Shown in pieces: positions 29,233 through 36,009 of a DNA stretch of 64,000 bases. The notes under the pieces were generated by a model that worked only from the letters and a program-made list of their open reading frames with translations, searched no databases and was not told the DNA's origin. Every line of letters starts with the position of its first letter. Positions within the stretch are counted from its first letter, which is position 1. The translations under genes were made by a program, and so were the position numbers. This stretch comes from Phenylobacterium sp. (GTDB taxonomy: Bacteria > Pseudomonadota > Alphaproteobacteria > Caulobacterales > Caulobacteraceae): contig NZ_JAUYAW010000030.1 in the NCBI RefSeq assembly GCF_030693405.1, forward strand, positions 1-64,000. The letters run 5' to 3'.

Positions 29233-29595
29233 ATGGCAAACGATCCCGCCGACCGCACCGACATGCGCCTGATCGCCGCCGACAAGGTCGAAGGCGTCAG
29301 CGTCTACAACCCCCAGGGCGAGAAGCTGGGCACGGTGGAGAACATCTTCATCGACAAGCGCTCCGGCCAGGCCGAATTCGCCACCATGGCCTTTGGCGGC
29401 CTGCTGGGCATGGGCGAAAAGCACTATCCGCTCCCCTGGTCGGTCCTGACCTATGACACCGAACAGGACGGCTTCGTCGTCGCCCTCGAGAAGGACACCC
29501 TTGAAGGCGCGCCGGGCTACGACAAGGCCCGTTTCAGCGACGGCGACTACGGCTGGCGCGATGAGGTGACCGGCTACTACGGCGCCACCGCCTAG
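29233..29595 (+). CDS. PRC-barrel domain protein
   Basis: 120 residues comprising one PRC-barrel: RLIAADKVEGVSVYNPQGEKLGTVENIFIDKRSGQAEFA, then LPWSVLTYDTEQDGFVV. PRC-barrels occur in photosynthetic reaction centre H subunits and in RimM; small stand-alone forms of unknown role are frequent in alphaproteobacteria, often stress-linked. The EcfG-like element upstream agrees with that. Its stop lies 8 nt from the convergent lipB stop. Confidence 0.85.
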   Translation: MANDPADRTDMRLIAADKVEGVSVYNPQGEKLGTVENIFIDKRSGQAEFATMAFGGLLGMGEKHYPLPWSVLTYDTEQDGFVVALEKDTLEGAPGYDKARFSDGDYGWRDEVTGYYGATA

Positions 29596-29603
29596 CCTTG
29601 AAC

Positions 29604-30335
29604 TCAGGGGAGGGTCGGGGGTTCGACCTCCGCGCTCGCCCCGAAGACGGATTCGAAGCCGACGCGCAGCGCCGCGTCGGCTTCATCCATGGTCACGGGC
29701 AGGCCCAGGTCCACCAGGCTGGTCACCCCATGCTCGGTGACGCCGCACGGGACGATCCCGGCGAAGTGGCCAAGGTCGGGTTCGACGTTCAGGGCGATGC
29801 CGTGGAACGACACCCACCGGCGCAGCTTGACCCCTATGGCGGCGATCTTGTCCTCCTGCGGCGGAAAGCCAGGCGTGTTGCGCTCCACCCAGACCCCGAC
29901 GCGTCCGGGGCGTATGGCCCCCTCGATGTTGAAGCGCCCCAGCGACTCGATCACCCAGGCTTCCAGCGCCGCCACGAAGGCCCGCACATCGCGGCGCCGG
30001 GCGGTGAGGTCCAGCATCACATAGGCCACCCGCTGGCCTGGGCCGTGATAGGTGAACTGGCCGCCGCGGCCGCTCTGAAAGACCGGGAACCGGTCAGGCG
30101 TCAGCAGGTCGGCCGGCTTGGCGGACACGCCCGCCGTATAGAGCGGCGGATGTTCCAGCAGCCAGACCAGCTCGCCGGCCCGGCCCTCGGCGATGGCGGC
30201 GGCGCGGGCCTCCATGACGCCCACGGCGGCCTCATAGTCCACAAGCCCTTGAGACACCGCCCAGCCGACGGCTGCGCCATCCTGACGCTGAAACTTTATC
30301 TGCGGGGGCTCGGGATTTAACGCGTGGTCAAGCAT
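29604..30335 (-). CDS. lipB: Octanoyl-[ACP]:protein N-octanoyltransferase
   Basis: Moves octanoate from ACP to lipoyl domains, the first step of lipoate synthesis. 243 residues with the LipB signatures [22 protein letters not shown], the VGVWV / [23 protein letters not shown] block and the catalytic Cys in GIVPCGVTE. The track ORF runs far upstream into other genes; ATG at 30335 gives a normal-length protein, though its first ~20 residues are poorly conserved and the start could be slightly later. Confidence 0.92.
   Translation of the reverse strand: MLDHALNPEPPQIKFQRQDGAAVGWAVSQGLVDYEAAVGVMEARAAAIAEGRAGELVWLLEHPPLYTAGVSAKPADLLTPDRFPVFQSGRGGQFTYHGPGQRVAYVMLDLTARRRDVRAFVAALEAWVIESLGRFNIEGAIRPGRVGVWVERNTPGFPPQEDKIAAIGVKLRRWVSFHGIALNVEPDLGHFAGIVPCGVTEHGVTSLVDLGLPVTMDEADAALRVGFESVFGASAEVEPPTLP
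30317..30331 (+). promoter_or_regulatory. CtrA-box candidate upstream of the fliN-like gene
   Basis: TTAA-CGCGTGG-TCAA differs by one base from the CtrA consensus TTAA-N7-TTAA. It overlaps the 5' end of lipB and lies 70 nt upstream of the divergent flagellar-type gene. CtrA control of early flagellar genes is established in Caulobacter; the site here is a pattern match only. Confidence 0.35.
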
Positions 30336-30401
30336 GGCAAGGGCAATGTGGGGGCTTAAGCCGCCGGCTGCAAAGTCGCAGATGAGGCGGCGCTCAGGGG
30401 T

Positions 30402-30662
30402 GTGGGTTTGTCCAGTCAGGTTCAGGCGGTCAATGTGGAGATCTCGGTCGTGCTCGGCCGCGCTTCCCTGCCGATGCAGCAGCTGCTGCGGATGGGCCGC
30501 GGGGCGGTGATTCCCCTCGACGCCACCGTCAACGAAGAGGTCTGGATCCTGGCCAACAACCATCCTGTGGCCCGGGGCGAGATCCAGATCAGCGACGACA
30601 AGATCGCCATCGCCGTCACCCGCGGGGCCAATGTGTTCGACTACATGGCCGGCGGCAGCTAA
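30402..30662 (+). CDS. Short FliN/SpoA-domain protein
   Basis: 86 residues consisting of little more than one SpoA (FliM/FliN C-terminal) domain: [31 protein letters not shown], then the hydrophobic patch [26 protein letters not shown]. FliN forms the C-ring base of the flagellar switch. Here no other flagellar gene is near, and the N-terminal FliM-binding extension is minimal. The start is GTG at 30402 (no good Shine-Dalgarno) or TTG at 30408. It may be a genuine FliN or a paralogue; tRNA-Leu follows. Confidence 0.75.
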   Translation: MGLSSQVQAVNVEISVVLGRASLPMQQLLRMGRGAVIPLDATVNEEVWILANNHPVARGEIQISDDKIAIAVTRGANVFDYMAGGS

Positions 30663-30678
30663 GCGCGCAAAACTCTCC

Positions 30679-30705
30679 TTCACAAAGCAGCGGCGGTTTG
30701 CTACG
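30679..30705 (+). promoter_or_regulatory. Promoter candidate for tRNA-Leu
   Basis: TTCACA (30679-30684), a 15-nt spacer, then GCTACG (30700-30705), resembling the Caulobacter housekeeping -10 GCTANAWC. It lies 19 nt before the tRNA. The match is imperfect. Confidence 0.35.
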
Positions 30706-30723
30706 CCCCGCGGCTCACCACGA

Positions 30724-30808
30724 GCGGTCGTGGCGGAATTGGTAGACGCGCAGCGTTGAGGTCGCTGTGGGGCAACCCGTGGAAGTTCGAGTCTTCTCGA
30801 CCGCACCA
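30724..30808 (+). tRNA. tRNA-Leu (anticodon GAG)
   Basis: Class II tRNA cloverleaf read by eye. The acceptor stem is GCGGTCG/CGACCGC. A D-arm with GGTAGAC is present. The anticodon stem is CAGCG/CGCTG around loop TTGAGGT (GAG at 30758-30760). A long variable arm follows, then T-arm GGAAG-TTCGAGT-CTTCT. Discriminator A and an encoded CCA end (30806-30808) are present. It lies alone, 56 nt before mgtE. Confidence 0.95.
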
Positions 30809-30864
30809 GTGAACCAGGAACAGCAGAAGCGGTAGATTTCGACCAAAGCGCAGGGGAGGGCCAG

Positions 30865-32286
30865 ATGAGCCGTGAACGGGCCGACCCTGCCGCCGACCTC
30901 AATGTCGATCGCGAAGAAGACCTGGAAGACCTCGCCCTGGGCGAGGACTATGCGCTCAACCCGCAGTTCGTATCCATGGTGGTGGACGCCGCTGACCGCG
31001 GCGACTCCGATCGCCTGCGGGAACTGCTGAGCGCCCTGCATCCCGCCGACGTGGCCGACCTGATCGGCTTCCTCGCCGCTGAGGATCGCAAGGAGATCCT
31101 GCCGCATCTGGATCCCGAGGCCCTGGCCGAGATCCTGTCGGAGCTGGACTACGAAATCCGCGAGGAGATCCTCGAGGCCGTCTCGCCCGACGTCCTGGCC
31201 CGGGCGCTCGGCGAACTGGATTCCGACGACGCCGCCGACGTGGTCGAGGATCTGGAGATCCACAAGCGCGCCGAGGTGCTGGCCGCCCTGCCGGAGGGCG
31301 AGCGCGCTGCGATCGAGAGCGCGCTGTCCTACGGCGAGGAGACCGCCGGCCGTCTGATGCAGCGCGAGGTGGTCGCCGCCCCGCAGTTCTGGACCGTCGG
31401 CCAGGCCATCGACCATTTCCGGCGGGAAGCCGACGACCTGCCTGAGCTGTTCTTCGACGTCTATGTGGTCGATCCGGCCTACAAGCCCGTGGGCGCGGTG
31501 CCGATCAGCACCCTGCTGCGCAGCCGCCGCGACGTGCCGCTGGCCCAGATCATGGAGTCGCTGTCCGAAATCCCGGTCGATATGGACCAGGAGGAGGTGG
31601 CTTACATCTTCGACAAGTACCACCTGATTTCAGCCCCGGTGGTCGAGCCGGGCGGCCGGCTGGTGGGGCAGATCACCGTCGATGACATTGTCGGCGTCAT
31701 CCACGAGGAAAGCCGCGAAGACATCCTGGCCCTGGCCGGCGTCTCCGACAGCGGCCGCCACGGGGGGGTCTGGGACATGGTCGCCTCGCGCCTGCCCTGG
31801 CTGTTGCTCAACACCCTGACCGCCGCCCTGGCGGTCAGCGTCATCCAGGCCTTCGAGGCGCAGATCGCCGAGGTGGTGACCCTGGCCGTCCTGATGCCGA
31901 TCGTCGCCTCTCTGGGGGGCAATGGCGCGACCCAGACCCTGACCGTGGCGGTGCGCGCCCTGGCCAGCCGTGAGCTCTCGGCGGTGAACGCCATGCGCAC
32001 GGTCAGCCGGGAGATGCTGGTGGGTCTGGTCAATGGCGGCGTGCTCGCCGTGGTCACCGGCGTGGCCATCTATCTGGTGTTTGGCGACCTGAGGCTGTGT
32101 GCGGCTTTTGGCGCGGCGATCATAATCAACATGTTCGTCGCCGCGGCCGCCGGGGCCCTGGTGCCCCTGGCCCTGGAGCGCATGGGCCGCGACCCGGCCG
32201 TGTCGTCTGCCGTCTTTGTGACCTTCGTCACCGACTTCACAGGGTTTTTCGCCTTCCTTGGGATCGCCGGCCTGATCCTGTTGTAA
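30865..32286 (+). CDS. mgtE: Magnesium transporter MgtE
   Basis: Mg2+-gated Mg2+ channel. The 473-residue protein has an acidic N-terminal superhelical domain (repeats [12 protein letters not shown]... to about 150), two CBS domains (about 160-280, with [13 protein letters not shown] and [16 protein letters not shown]) and five C-terminal membrane helices with the pore motif [27 protein letters not shown] lies 4 nt upstream. A sigma54-type element for the next gene starts 3 nt after its stop. Confidence 0.95.
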   Translation: MSRERADPAADLNVDREEDLEDLALGEDYALNPQFVSMVVDAADRGDSDRLRELLSALHPADVADLIGFLAAEDRKEILPHLDPEALAEILSELDYEIREEILEAVSPDVLARALGELDSDDAADVVEDLEIHKRAEVLAALPEGERAAIESALSYGEETAGRLMQREVVAAPQFWTVGQAIDHFRREADDLPELFFDVYVVDPAYKPVGAVPISTLLRSRRDVPLAQIMESLSEIPVDMDQEEVAYIFDKYHLISAPVVEPGGRLVGQITVDDIVGVIHEESREDILALAGVSDSGRHGGVWDMVASRLPWLLLNTLTAALAVSVIQAFEAQIAEVVTLAVLMPIVASLGGNGATQTLTVAVRALASRELSAVNAMRTVSREMLVGLVNGGVLAVVTGVAIYLVFGDLRLCAAFGAAIIINMFVAAAAGALVPLALERMGRDPAVSSAVFVTFVTDFTGFFAFLGIAGLILL

Positions 32287-32288
32287 GC

Positions 32289-32302
32289 GGCCCTTATCTT
32301 GC
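32289..32302 (+). promoter_or_regulatory. Sigma54 (-24/-12) promoter candidate for spmX
   Basis: GGCCCTTATCTTGC has the required GG-N10-GC spacing and contains GGC and TTGC at -24 and -12. It lies 51 nt before the spmX ATG. In Caulobacter crescentus spmX transcription depends on the sigma54 activator TacA, so the position is meaningful. The -24 T is replaced by C. Confidence 0.5.
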
Positions 32303-32353
32303 GGCTTGAGGCCCGGACCCCGTGTTTGTGTCTCAACATGGATCAGGACGGCC

Positions 32354-33784
32354 ATGAAACCGCGTCACCAGATCTCCCGCGCTGCGATCGAACTGATCAA
32401 GCGCTTCGAAGGCTACCGCGCCAAGGCCGCGAGGCTGGCCGATGGCCACTGGACGATTGGCTATGGCCACACCCTGACGGCGCGGGAAGGGGCGGAAGTC
32501 TCTGAACGGGACGCCGAGGCCCTGCTGCTCTACGACCTGATCGCCGTGGCGCACCTGGTCAACGAGGTCACCTACGCTCCGCTGACCCAGAACCAGTTCG
32601 ACGCCCTGTGCTGCTTCGCCTTCAATATCGGCCTGGACAACTTCCGCCGCTCCTCGGTCCTGCGCCGGATCAATGAGGGCCAGCTGTTGCAGGCGGCCTG
32701 CGCCATGGAGCTGTGGCGCAAGGCCGACTTTGAGGGCGAGCGGATCGTCATCGACGCCCTGGTCCGCCGCCGGGCCGCCGAGAAGACTCTGTTCCTGACC
32801 CCCATGGACGGCTGGGTGCCGGCCCCTTCGCCGATCCTGCGGCCCAATGTGGACGCCGACATCGCCGGGATCGTGCCTCGGGAGACCCCGCTGGCGGTCC
32901 GCGCGGCCCTCGACGGACTGAGCGCCGTAGCTGAACGCGACCCGGCCGCCGCCACCCTGCGGCCGGCGCCGCCGGAGGAGGAGGCCCAGGCCCCCAGTCC
33001 GGCCCAAGCCGCCGCCGCCGCGGTGAGCTATCGCCTGGCCGCCATCTTCAAGGATGAGGCCCCGGCGTCTGACGCCGCCGCCGAGGACGCGCCGACCCCT
33101 GAGTCTCTGTCCATGGCGGAGACCCCCGATCAGGATGAGCCGACGCCTGTGGCGTCGCTGACCGAAGACTTGCCGACGCCGGCCCAAGCGCTCGAAGCCG
33201 CGCCTGCGCCTGCGCCTGCGCCTGCGCCTGAGCCTGACGCCCCCAAGGCGGCGGCCGCGTCCAGCTGGGGCGGTACGGTGGGACTGATCGGCGGGGGCGC
33301 CGAGCGCGCCCTCGTGCTGACGCCCCCCGATGAGGCCGAGCCTGCGGCGCCGGTGGCGCAGCCGGCGCCGGCGGAGCCGCCGCGGCTGGTGACCCCGACA
33401 ATCCAGGCGGCTAACGACCCCCTCGAGGCGCCAGCCGCGCCGCCAGAGGCCCGGACGGTGGATGATGCGCCGCCCCGGCTGCTGATCGACGACACCCTTG
33501 AGCCGCCCTCGACCATGTCCTTCGAACCGGTGCCTCGCACGATCAACCGTGGGGATCTGGGCGCGCTGATCACCCTCGCCGGGGCGGGGCTCGCCCTGTT
33601 CGCTGGCGGCCTGTTCTGGGCGTTCAACGCCCGGGTCACTGAAGGCGGGCTGATCAGCCCGCTGACCGTGGGCTGGATCGCGGGCATCGCTGGGGTCGGC
33701 TTCTTCGGCGTCGCGGCCTATCTGGTGCTGCAGCGCCTGGGCGGCGACGACGACCTCGAAGAGGGCGAAGACGGGTTGAACTGA
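32354..33784 (+). CDS. spmX: SpmX-like polarity factor (lysozyme-like domain plus two membrane helices)
   Basis: SpmX marks the stalked pole and localises the DivJ kinase in Caulobacter. 476 residues from ATG 32354 (MKPRHQISRAAIELIKRFEGYR). The GH24 muramidase-like domain spans 1-150 (WTIGYGHTL, NQFDALCCFAFNIG). A long Ala/Pro/Glu-rich linker (170-390) includes four APAP-type repeats, and two membrane helices lie near the C-terminus (ITLAGAGLALFAGGLFWAF and WIAGIAGVGFFGVAAYLVL). In the phage E-8aa-D-5aa-T triad, Glu19 and Thr34 are kept but the Asp position (28) is Leu, as expected for a detoxified lysin. Confidence 0.92.
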   Translation: MKPRHQISRAAIELIKRFEGYRAKAARLADGHWTIGYGHTLTAREGAEVSERDAEALLLYDLIAVAHLVNEVTYAPLTQNQFDALCCFAFNIGLDNFRRSSVLRRINEGQLLQAACAMELWRKADFEGERIVIDALVRRRAAEKTLFLTPMDGWVPAPSPILRPNVDADIAGIVPRETPLAVRAALDGLSAVAERDPAAATLRPAPPEEEAQAPSPAQAAAAAVSYRLAAIFKDEAPASDAAAEDAPTPESLSMAETPDQDEPTPVASLTEDLPTPAQALEAAPAPAPAPAPEPDAPKAAAASSWGGTVGLIGGGAERALVLTPPDEAEPAAPVAQPAPAEPPRLVTPTIQAANDPLEAPAAPPEARTVDDAPPRLLIDDTLEPPSTMSFEPVPRTINRGDLGALITLAGAGLALFAGGLFWAFNARVTEGGLISPLTVGWIAGIAGVGFFGVAAYLVLQRLGGDDDLEEGEDGLN

Positions 33785-33885
33785 CGGCGGCGCCGCGGTC
33801 GGCGGGGCATGAGCTGCTGAGCTCGGGCGAGCTGGGGGGCGTTTGTCCTCTCGCGGCCCGCCGCGGCCCGTGCTAGCCCTTGGCC

Positions 33886-35052
33886 ATGACCCTGCAGTCC
33901 GGCCCTTCGCTCGAATTCGGCCTCGGCGAGTCCGCCGACGCCATCCGTGAGACCACCGCGCGGTTCTCCGCCGATAGGATCGCCCCGCGGGCGGCGCAGA
34001 TCGACGCCTCCAACACCTTCCCCAGGGACCTCTGGCCCCAGATGGGCGCCCTGGGCCTGCATGGGATCACGGTGGAGGAGGCCTATGGCGGCCTCGGTCT
34101 CGGCTATCTCGAACATGTGGTGGCCATGGAGGAGGTCAGCCGGGCCTCGGCCTCGGTGGGCCTGTCCTATGGCGCCCACTCCAACCTCTGCGTGAACCAG
34201 ATCCGTCGCTGGGGATCTGAGGAGCAGAAACAACGCTACCTGCCACGCCTGATCAGCGGCGAGCATGTGGGCGCCCTGGCCATGAGCGAGGCCGGGTCAG
34301 GCTCAGACGTGGTCTCCATGCGTCTCCGGGCTGAGCCCCGCGGCGACCGCTATGTGCTGAACGGGACCAAGTTCTGGATCACCAACGCCCCCCATGCCGA
34401 CGTCCTGGTGGTCTATGCCAAGACCGACCCCGAGGTGACGGGCCGGGCCATCACCGCATTCCTGATCGAGAAGGACTTCAAGGGTTTCCGTTGCGCCCAG
34501 AAGCTGGACAAGCTCGGCATGCGCGGCTCCGACACCGGCGAGTTGGTGTTCGAGGACTGTGAGGTCCCGCAGGAGAATGTGCTGGGGCCGCTGAACGGCG
34601 GCGTTGGCGTCCTGATGAGCGGTCTCGACTATGAGCGCGCCGTCCTGGCCGGTGGGCCGCTCGGCATCATGCAGGCCTGCCTGGACGCCGTGCTGCCCTA
34701 TGTCCGCGAGCGCAAGCAGTTCGGCGCCCCCATCGGCTCCTTCCAGCTGATGCAGGCCAAGGTCGCCGACATGTATGTCGCCCTCAACTCGGCCCGGGCC
34801 TATGTCTATGCGGTGGCCAGGGCTTGCGATGCCGGCCTAACCACCCGTTTCGACGCGGCCGGCGCCATCCTGATGGCCTCGGAAAACGCCGTGAAATGCG
34901 CCCTGGAGGCCATCCAGGCCCTGGGCGGCGCAGGCTACACCAAGGACTATCCGGTGGAGCGCCTGCTGCGAGACGCCAAGCTCTACGACATCGGCGCCGG
35001 CACCAATGAGATTCGCCGCTTCCTGATCGGCCGGGAGTTGATCGGCGGGTGA
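33886..35052 (+). CDS. liuA: Isovaleryl-CoA dehydrogenase
   Basis: FAD enzyme oxidising isovaleryl-CoA to 3-methylcrotonyl-CoA in leucine breakdown. The 388-residue protein has the acyl-CoA dehydrogenase motifs [16 protein letters not shown] and FWITNAP, the catalytic Glu in [11 protein letters not shown] (the position used by isovaleryl-CoA dehydrogenases), and [25 protein letters not shown] 33886 preferred over a TTG two codons upstream. Stop overlaps the next start (GTGA). It belongs with liuBCD 2.8 kb downstream. Confidence 0.92.
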   Translation: MTLQSGPSLEFGLGESADAIRETTARFSADRIAPRAAQIDASNTFPRDLWPQMGALGLHGITVEEAYGGLGLGYLEHVVAMEEVSRASASVGLSYGAHSNLCVNQIRRWGSEEQKQRYLPRLISGEHVGALAMSEAGSGSDVVSMRLRAEPRGDRYVLNGTKFWITNAPHADVLVVYAKTDPEVTGRAITAFLIEKDFKGFRCAQKLDKLGMRGSDTGELVFEDCEVPQENVLGPLNGGVGVLMSGLDYERAVLAGGPLGIMQACLDAVLPYVRERKQFGAPIGSFQLMQAKVADMYVALNSARAYVYAVARACDAGLTTRFDAAGAILMASENAVKCALEAIQALGGAGYTKDYPVERLLRDAKLYDIGAGTNEIRRFLIGRELIGG

Positions 35053-35444
35053 GGCTGCTGGCGGCCATGATCCTGGGGGCCATGGTCCTGACGGGCTGTG
35101 CCACGGCCCCGGCCTGCGGCCCTGACGAGCGCGCTGGCCAGACGGCGCACCTGTTCTTCGGGCGCAACATCGGTGAGGCGCCTGGCGTGGACGAGGCGGC
35201 GTTTCGGGACTTTGTCGCCCGCGAACTGGCCCCGCGCTTCCCCAACGGCATGACGATCCTCGACGCCGAGGGCCGCTGGTCCCATCGCGGCGCCCTGATG
35301 GCCGAGGCGTCCAAAATCGTGATCCTGGCTCAAGAGGGCGCAATCGACCGGGCGGCCCTTGGCGCGGTGCGGGCGGCTTACCGGACCCGTTTCTCGCAAG
35401 AGTCCGTCCTGCAAAGCGTCAGCTTGGCCTGTCTGGCCTACTGA
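35049..35444 (+). CDS. DUF3574 lipoprotein
   Basis: 131 residues with a lipobox signal (MVLTGCATA) and the DUF3574 pattern: [35 protein letters not shown], and KIVILAQE. Function unknown. Start GTG overlaps the isovaleryl-CoA dehydrogenase stop, so it is co-translated with a catabolic gene although no link in function is known. Predicted to be lipid-anchored in the envelope. Confidence 0.75.
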   Translation: MRLLAAMILGAMVLTGCATAPACGPDERAGQTAHLFFGRNIGEAPGVDEAAFRDFVARELAPRFPNGMTILDAEGRWSHRGALMAEASKIVILAQEGAIDRAALGAVRAAYRTRFSQESVLQSVSLACLAY

Positions 35445-35451
35445 CTTTTCG

Positions 35452-35477
35452 GGAACTTCGACGGGGGCTGGCGCCTT
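35452..35477 (+). promoter_or_regulatory. EcfG-like promoter candidate for the Gly-zipper lipoprotein
   Basis: GGAAC (35452-35456), 17 nt, CCTT (35474-35477): one mismatch in the -10 from GGAAC-N17-CGTT, 32 nt before the ATG at 35509. Weaker than the elements at 17.5 and 24.5 kb. Confidence 0.35.
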
Positions 35478-35508
35478 CCTTTTTGAGGAAACCCAGAGGA
35501 GCCTCCCC

Positions 35509-35715
35509 ATGCGCAAGACCCTGATCGTGATCCCCATCGCCTTTTCCGCCCTGGCCCTGGCGGCCTGCGGCACCACCGTCACGGAGCGGGCGGCCACCGG
35601 CGCCCTGGGCGGGGCCGCCGTGGGCGGGGCCGTCAGCGGCGATCTGGGTGGTGCGGCGGCTGGCGCGGCTATCGGCGGTGTAGCCGGTGCGGCGACCACC
35701 CCCCGCCGGAACTAG
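35509..35715 (+). CDS. Small glycine-zipper lipoprotein
   Basis: 68 residues: a lipoprotein signal (FSALALAACGTT) followed by a Gly/Ala-rich zipper segment (GALGGAAVGGAVSGDLGGAAAGAAIGG) likely to insert in or line the membrane. Similar to entericidin-like or SmpA/YmgG-type small lipoproteins, whose functions are mostly unknown. GAGGAG lies 7 nt upstream of ATG 35509; the track ORF starts far upstream in the previous gene. Confidence 0.75.
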   Translation: MRKTLIVIPIAFSALALAACGTTVTERAATGALGGAAVGGAVSGDLGGAAAGAAIGGVAGAATTPRRN

Positions 35716-35723
35716 ACCACGGC

Positions 35724-35749
35724 GCAGCCGGACCTAGTCGTCCGGCTGC
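35724..35749 (+). terminator. Terminator-like hairpin after the Gly-zipper gene
   Basis: GCAGCCGGAC-CTAGTC-GTCCGGCTGC is a perfect 10-bp stem 8 nt after the stop, followed by TTCC rather than a long T-run. It probably ends or protects the plus-strand transcript. Confidence 0.6.
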
Positions 35750-35773
35750 TTCCAGCCAAATCGAGATGCAAAA

Positions 35774-35804
35774 AAGGGCCGGCCCATTGTCGGGGCCGGC
35801 CCTT
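35774..35804 (-). terminator. Intrinsic terminator of the minus-strand small-ORF unit
   Basis: On the minus strand AAGGGCCGGCCC-CGACAAT-GGGCCGGCCCTT (12-bp stem) is followed by a run of T (plus-strand A-run at 35770-35775). The polarity fits transcription from higher to lower coordinates. The 9-mer CGACAATGG occurs both just before the stem and across the loop. Confidence 0.75.
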
Positions 35805-35849
35805 CCATTGTCGGACCGCTAGTGCGGCGGCCCGCAACCTTAGCAGCGC

Positions 35850-35915
35850 TTAGGCGCGAACCTCGTGGGAGGCCCAGGCTACGGTCACCGACTGCGACAG
35901 ATGACAATGAGACAC
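35850..35915 (-). CDS. 21-codon small ORF with near-perfect Shine-Dalgarno
   Basis: Not in the ORF track. On the minus strand GTG at 35915 opens a 21-residue frame, MSHCHLSQSVTVAWASHEVRA, ending in TAA (35850-35852). I recognise no domain; it is hydrophilic with Cys4, His3, His5 and His17. The start is preceded by AAAGGAGGTGATCC with ideal spacing. A promoter candidate lies 37 nt upstream and an intrinsic terminator 46 nt downstream, so the unit is self-contained. It may be a small protein, a leader peptide or the coding part of a regulatory RNA. Function unknown. Confidence 0.55.
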   Translation of the reverse strand: MSHCHLSQSVTVAWASHEVRA

Positions 35916-35916
35916 T

Positions 35917-35930
35917 GGATCACCTCCTTT
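35917..35930 (-). promoter_or_regulatory. Extended Shine-Dalgarno complementary to the 16S rRNA tail
   Basis: Minus strand AAAGGAGGTGATCC, with flanking bases, is complementary to about 17 nt of the alphaproteobacterial 16S 3' end (CTGGATCACCTCCTTTC). Seven bases separate AGGAGG from the GTG. The plus strand reads as a copy of the 16S tail, but no other 16S sequence is nearby. Confidence 0.7.
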
Positions 35931-35951
35931 CAATTGTTGAACACCACAACG

Positions 35952-35980
35952 AATATGGGATGGGATTCTGAGTTTGGCAA
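35952..35980 (-). promoter_or_regulatory. Promoter candidate for the small-ORF unit
   Basis: Minus strand TTGCCA (35980-35975), a 17-nt spacer, CATATT (35957-35952). It lies in an AT-richer patch between the end of the patatin gene and the small ORF, and would give a leader of about 30 nt. Confidence 0.45.
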
Positions 35981-36009
35981 ACCCAAGTCTGCGTGATCGC
36001 TGCGACGTT

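Noticed and set aside
29604-30902. 432-residue ORF as full-length protein
   Set aside because: The upstream part runs antisense through the fliN-like gene and the tRNA; only the LipB part from 30335 is real.
33190-33235. CCTGCG repeat in spmX as a tandem-repeat or CRISPR-like element
   Set aside because: It is the codon pattern of the Ala-Pro repeats in the SpmX linker; no spacers or dyad structure.
35914-35931. Fragment of a 16S rRNA gene
   Set aside because: Only the last ~17 nt match; no further 16S sequence lies on either side, and the leftward reading as an extended Shine-Dalgarno with ORF and terminator explains it better.
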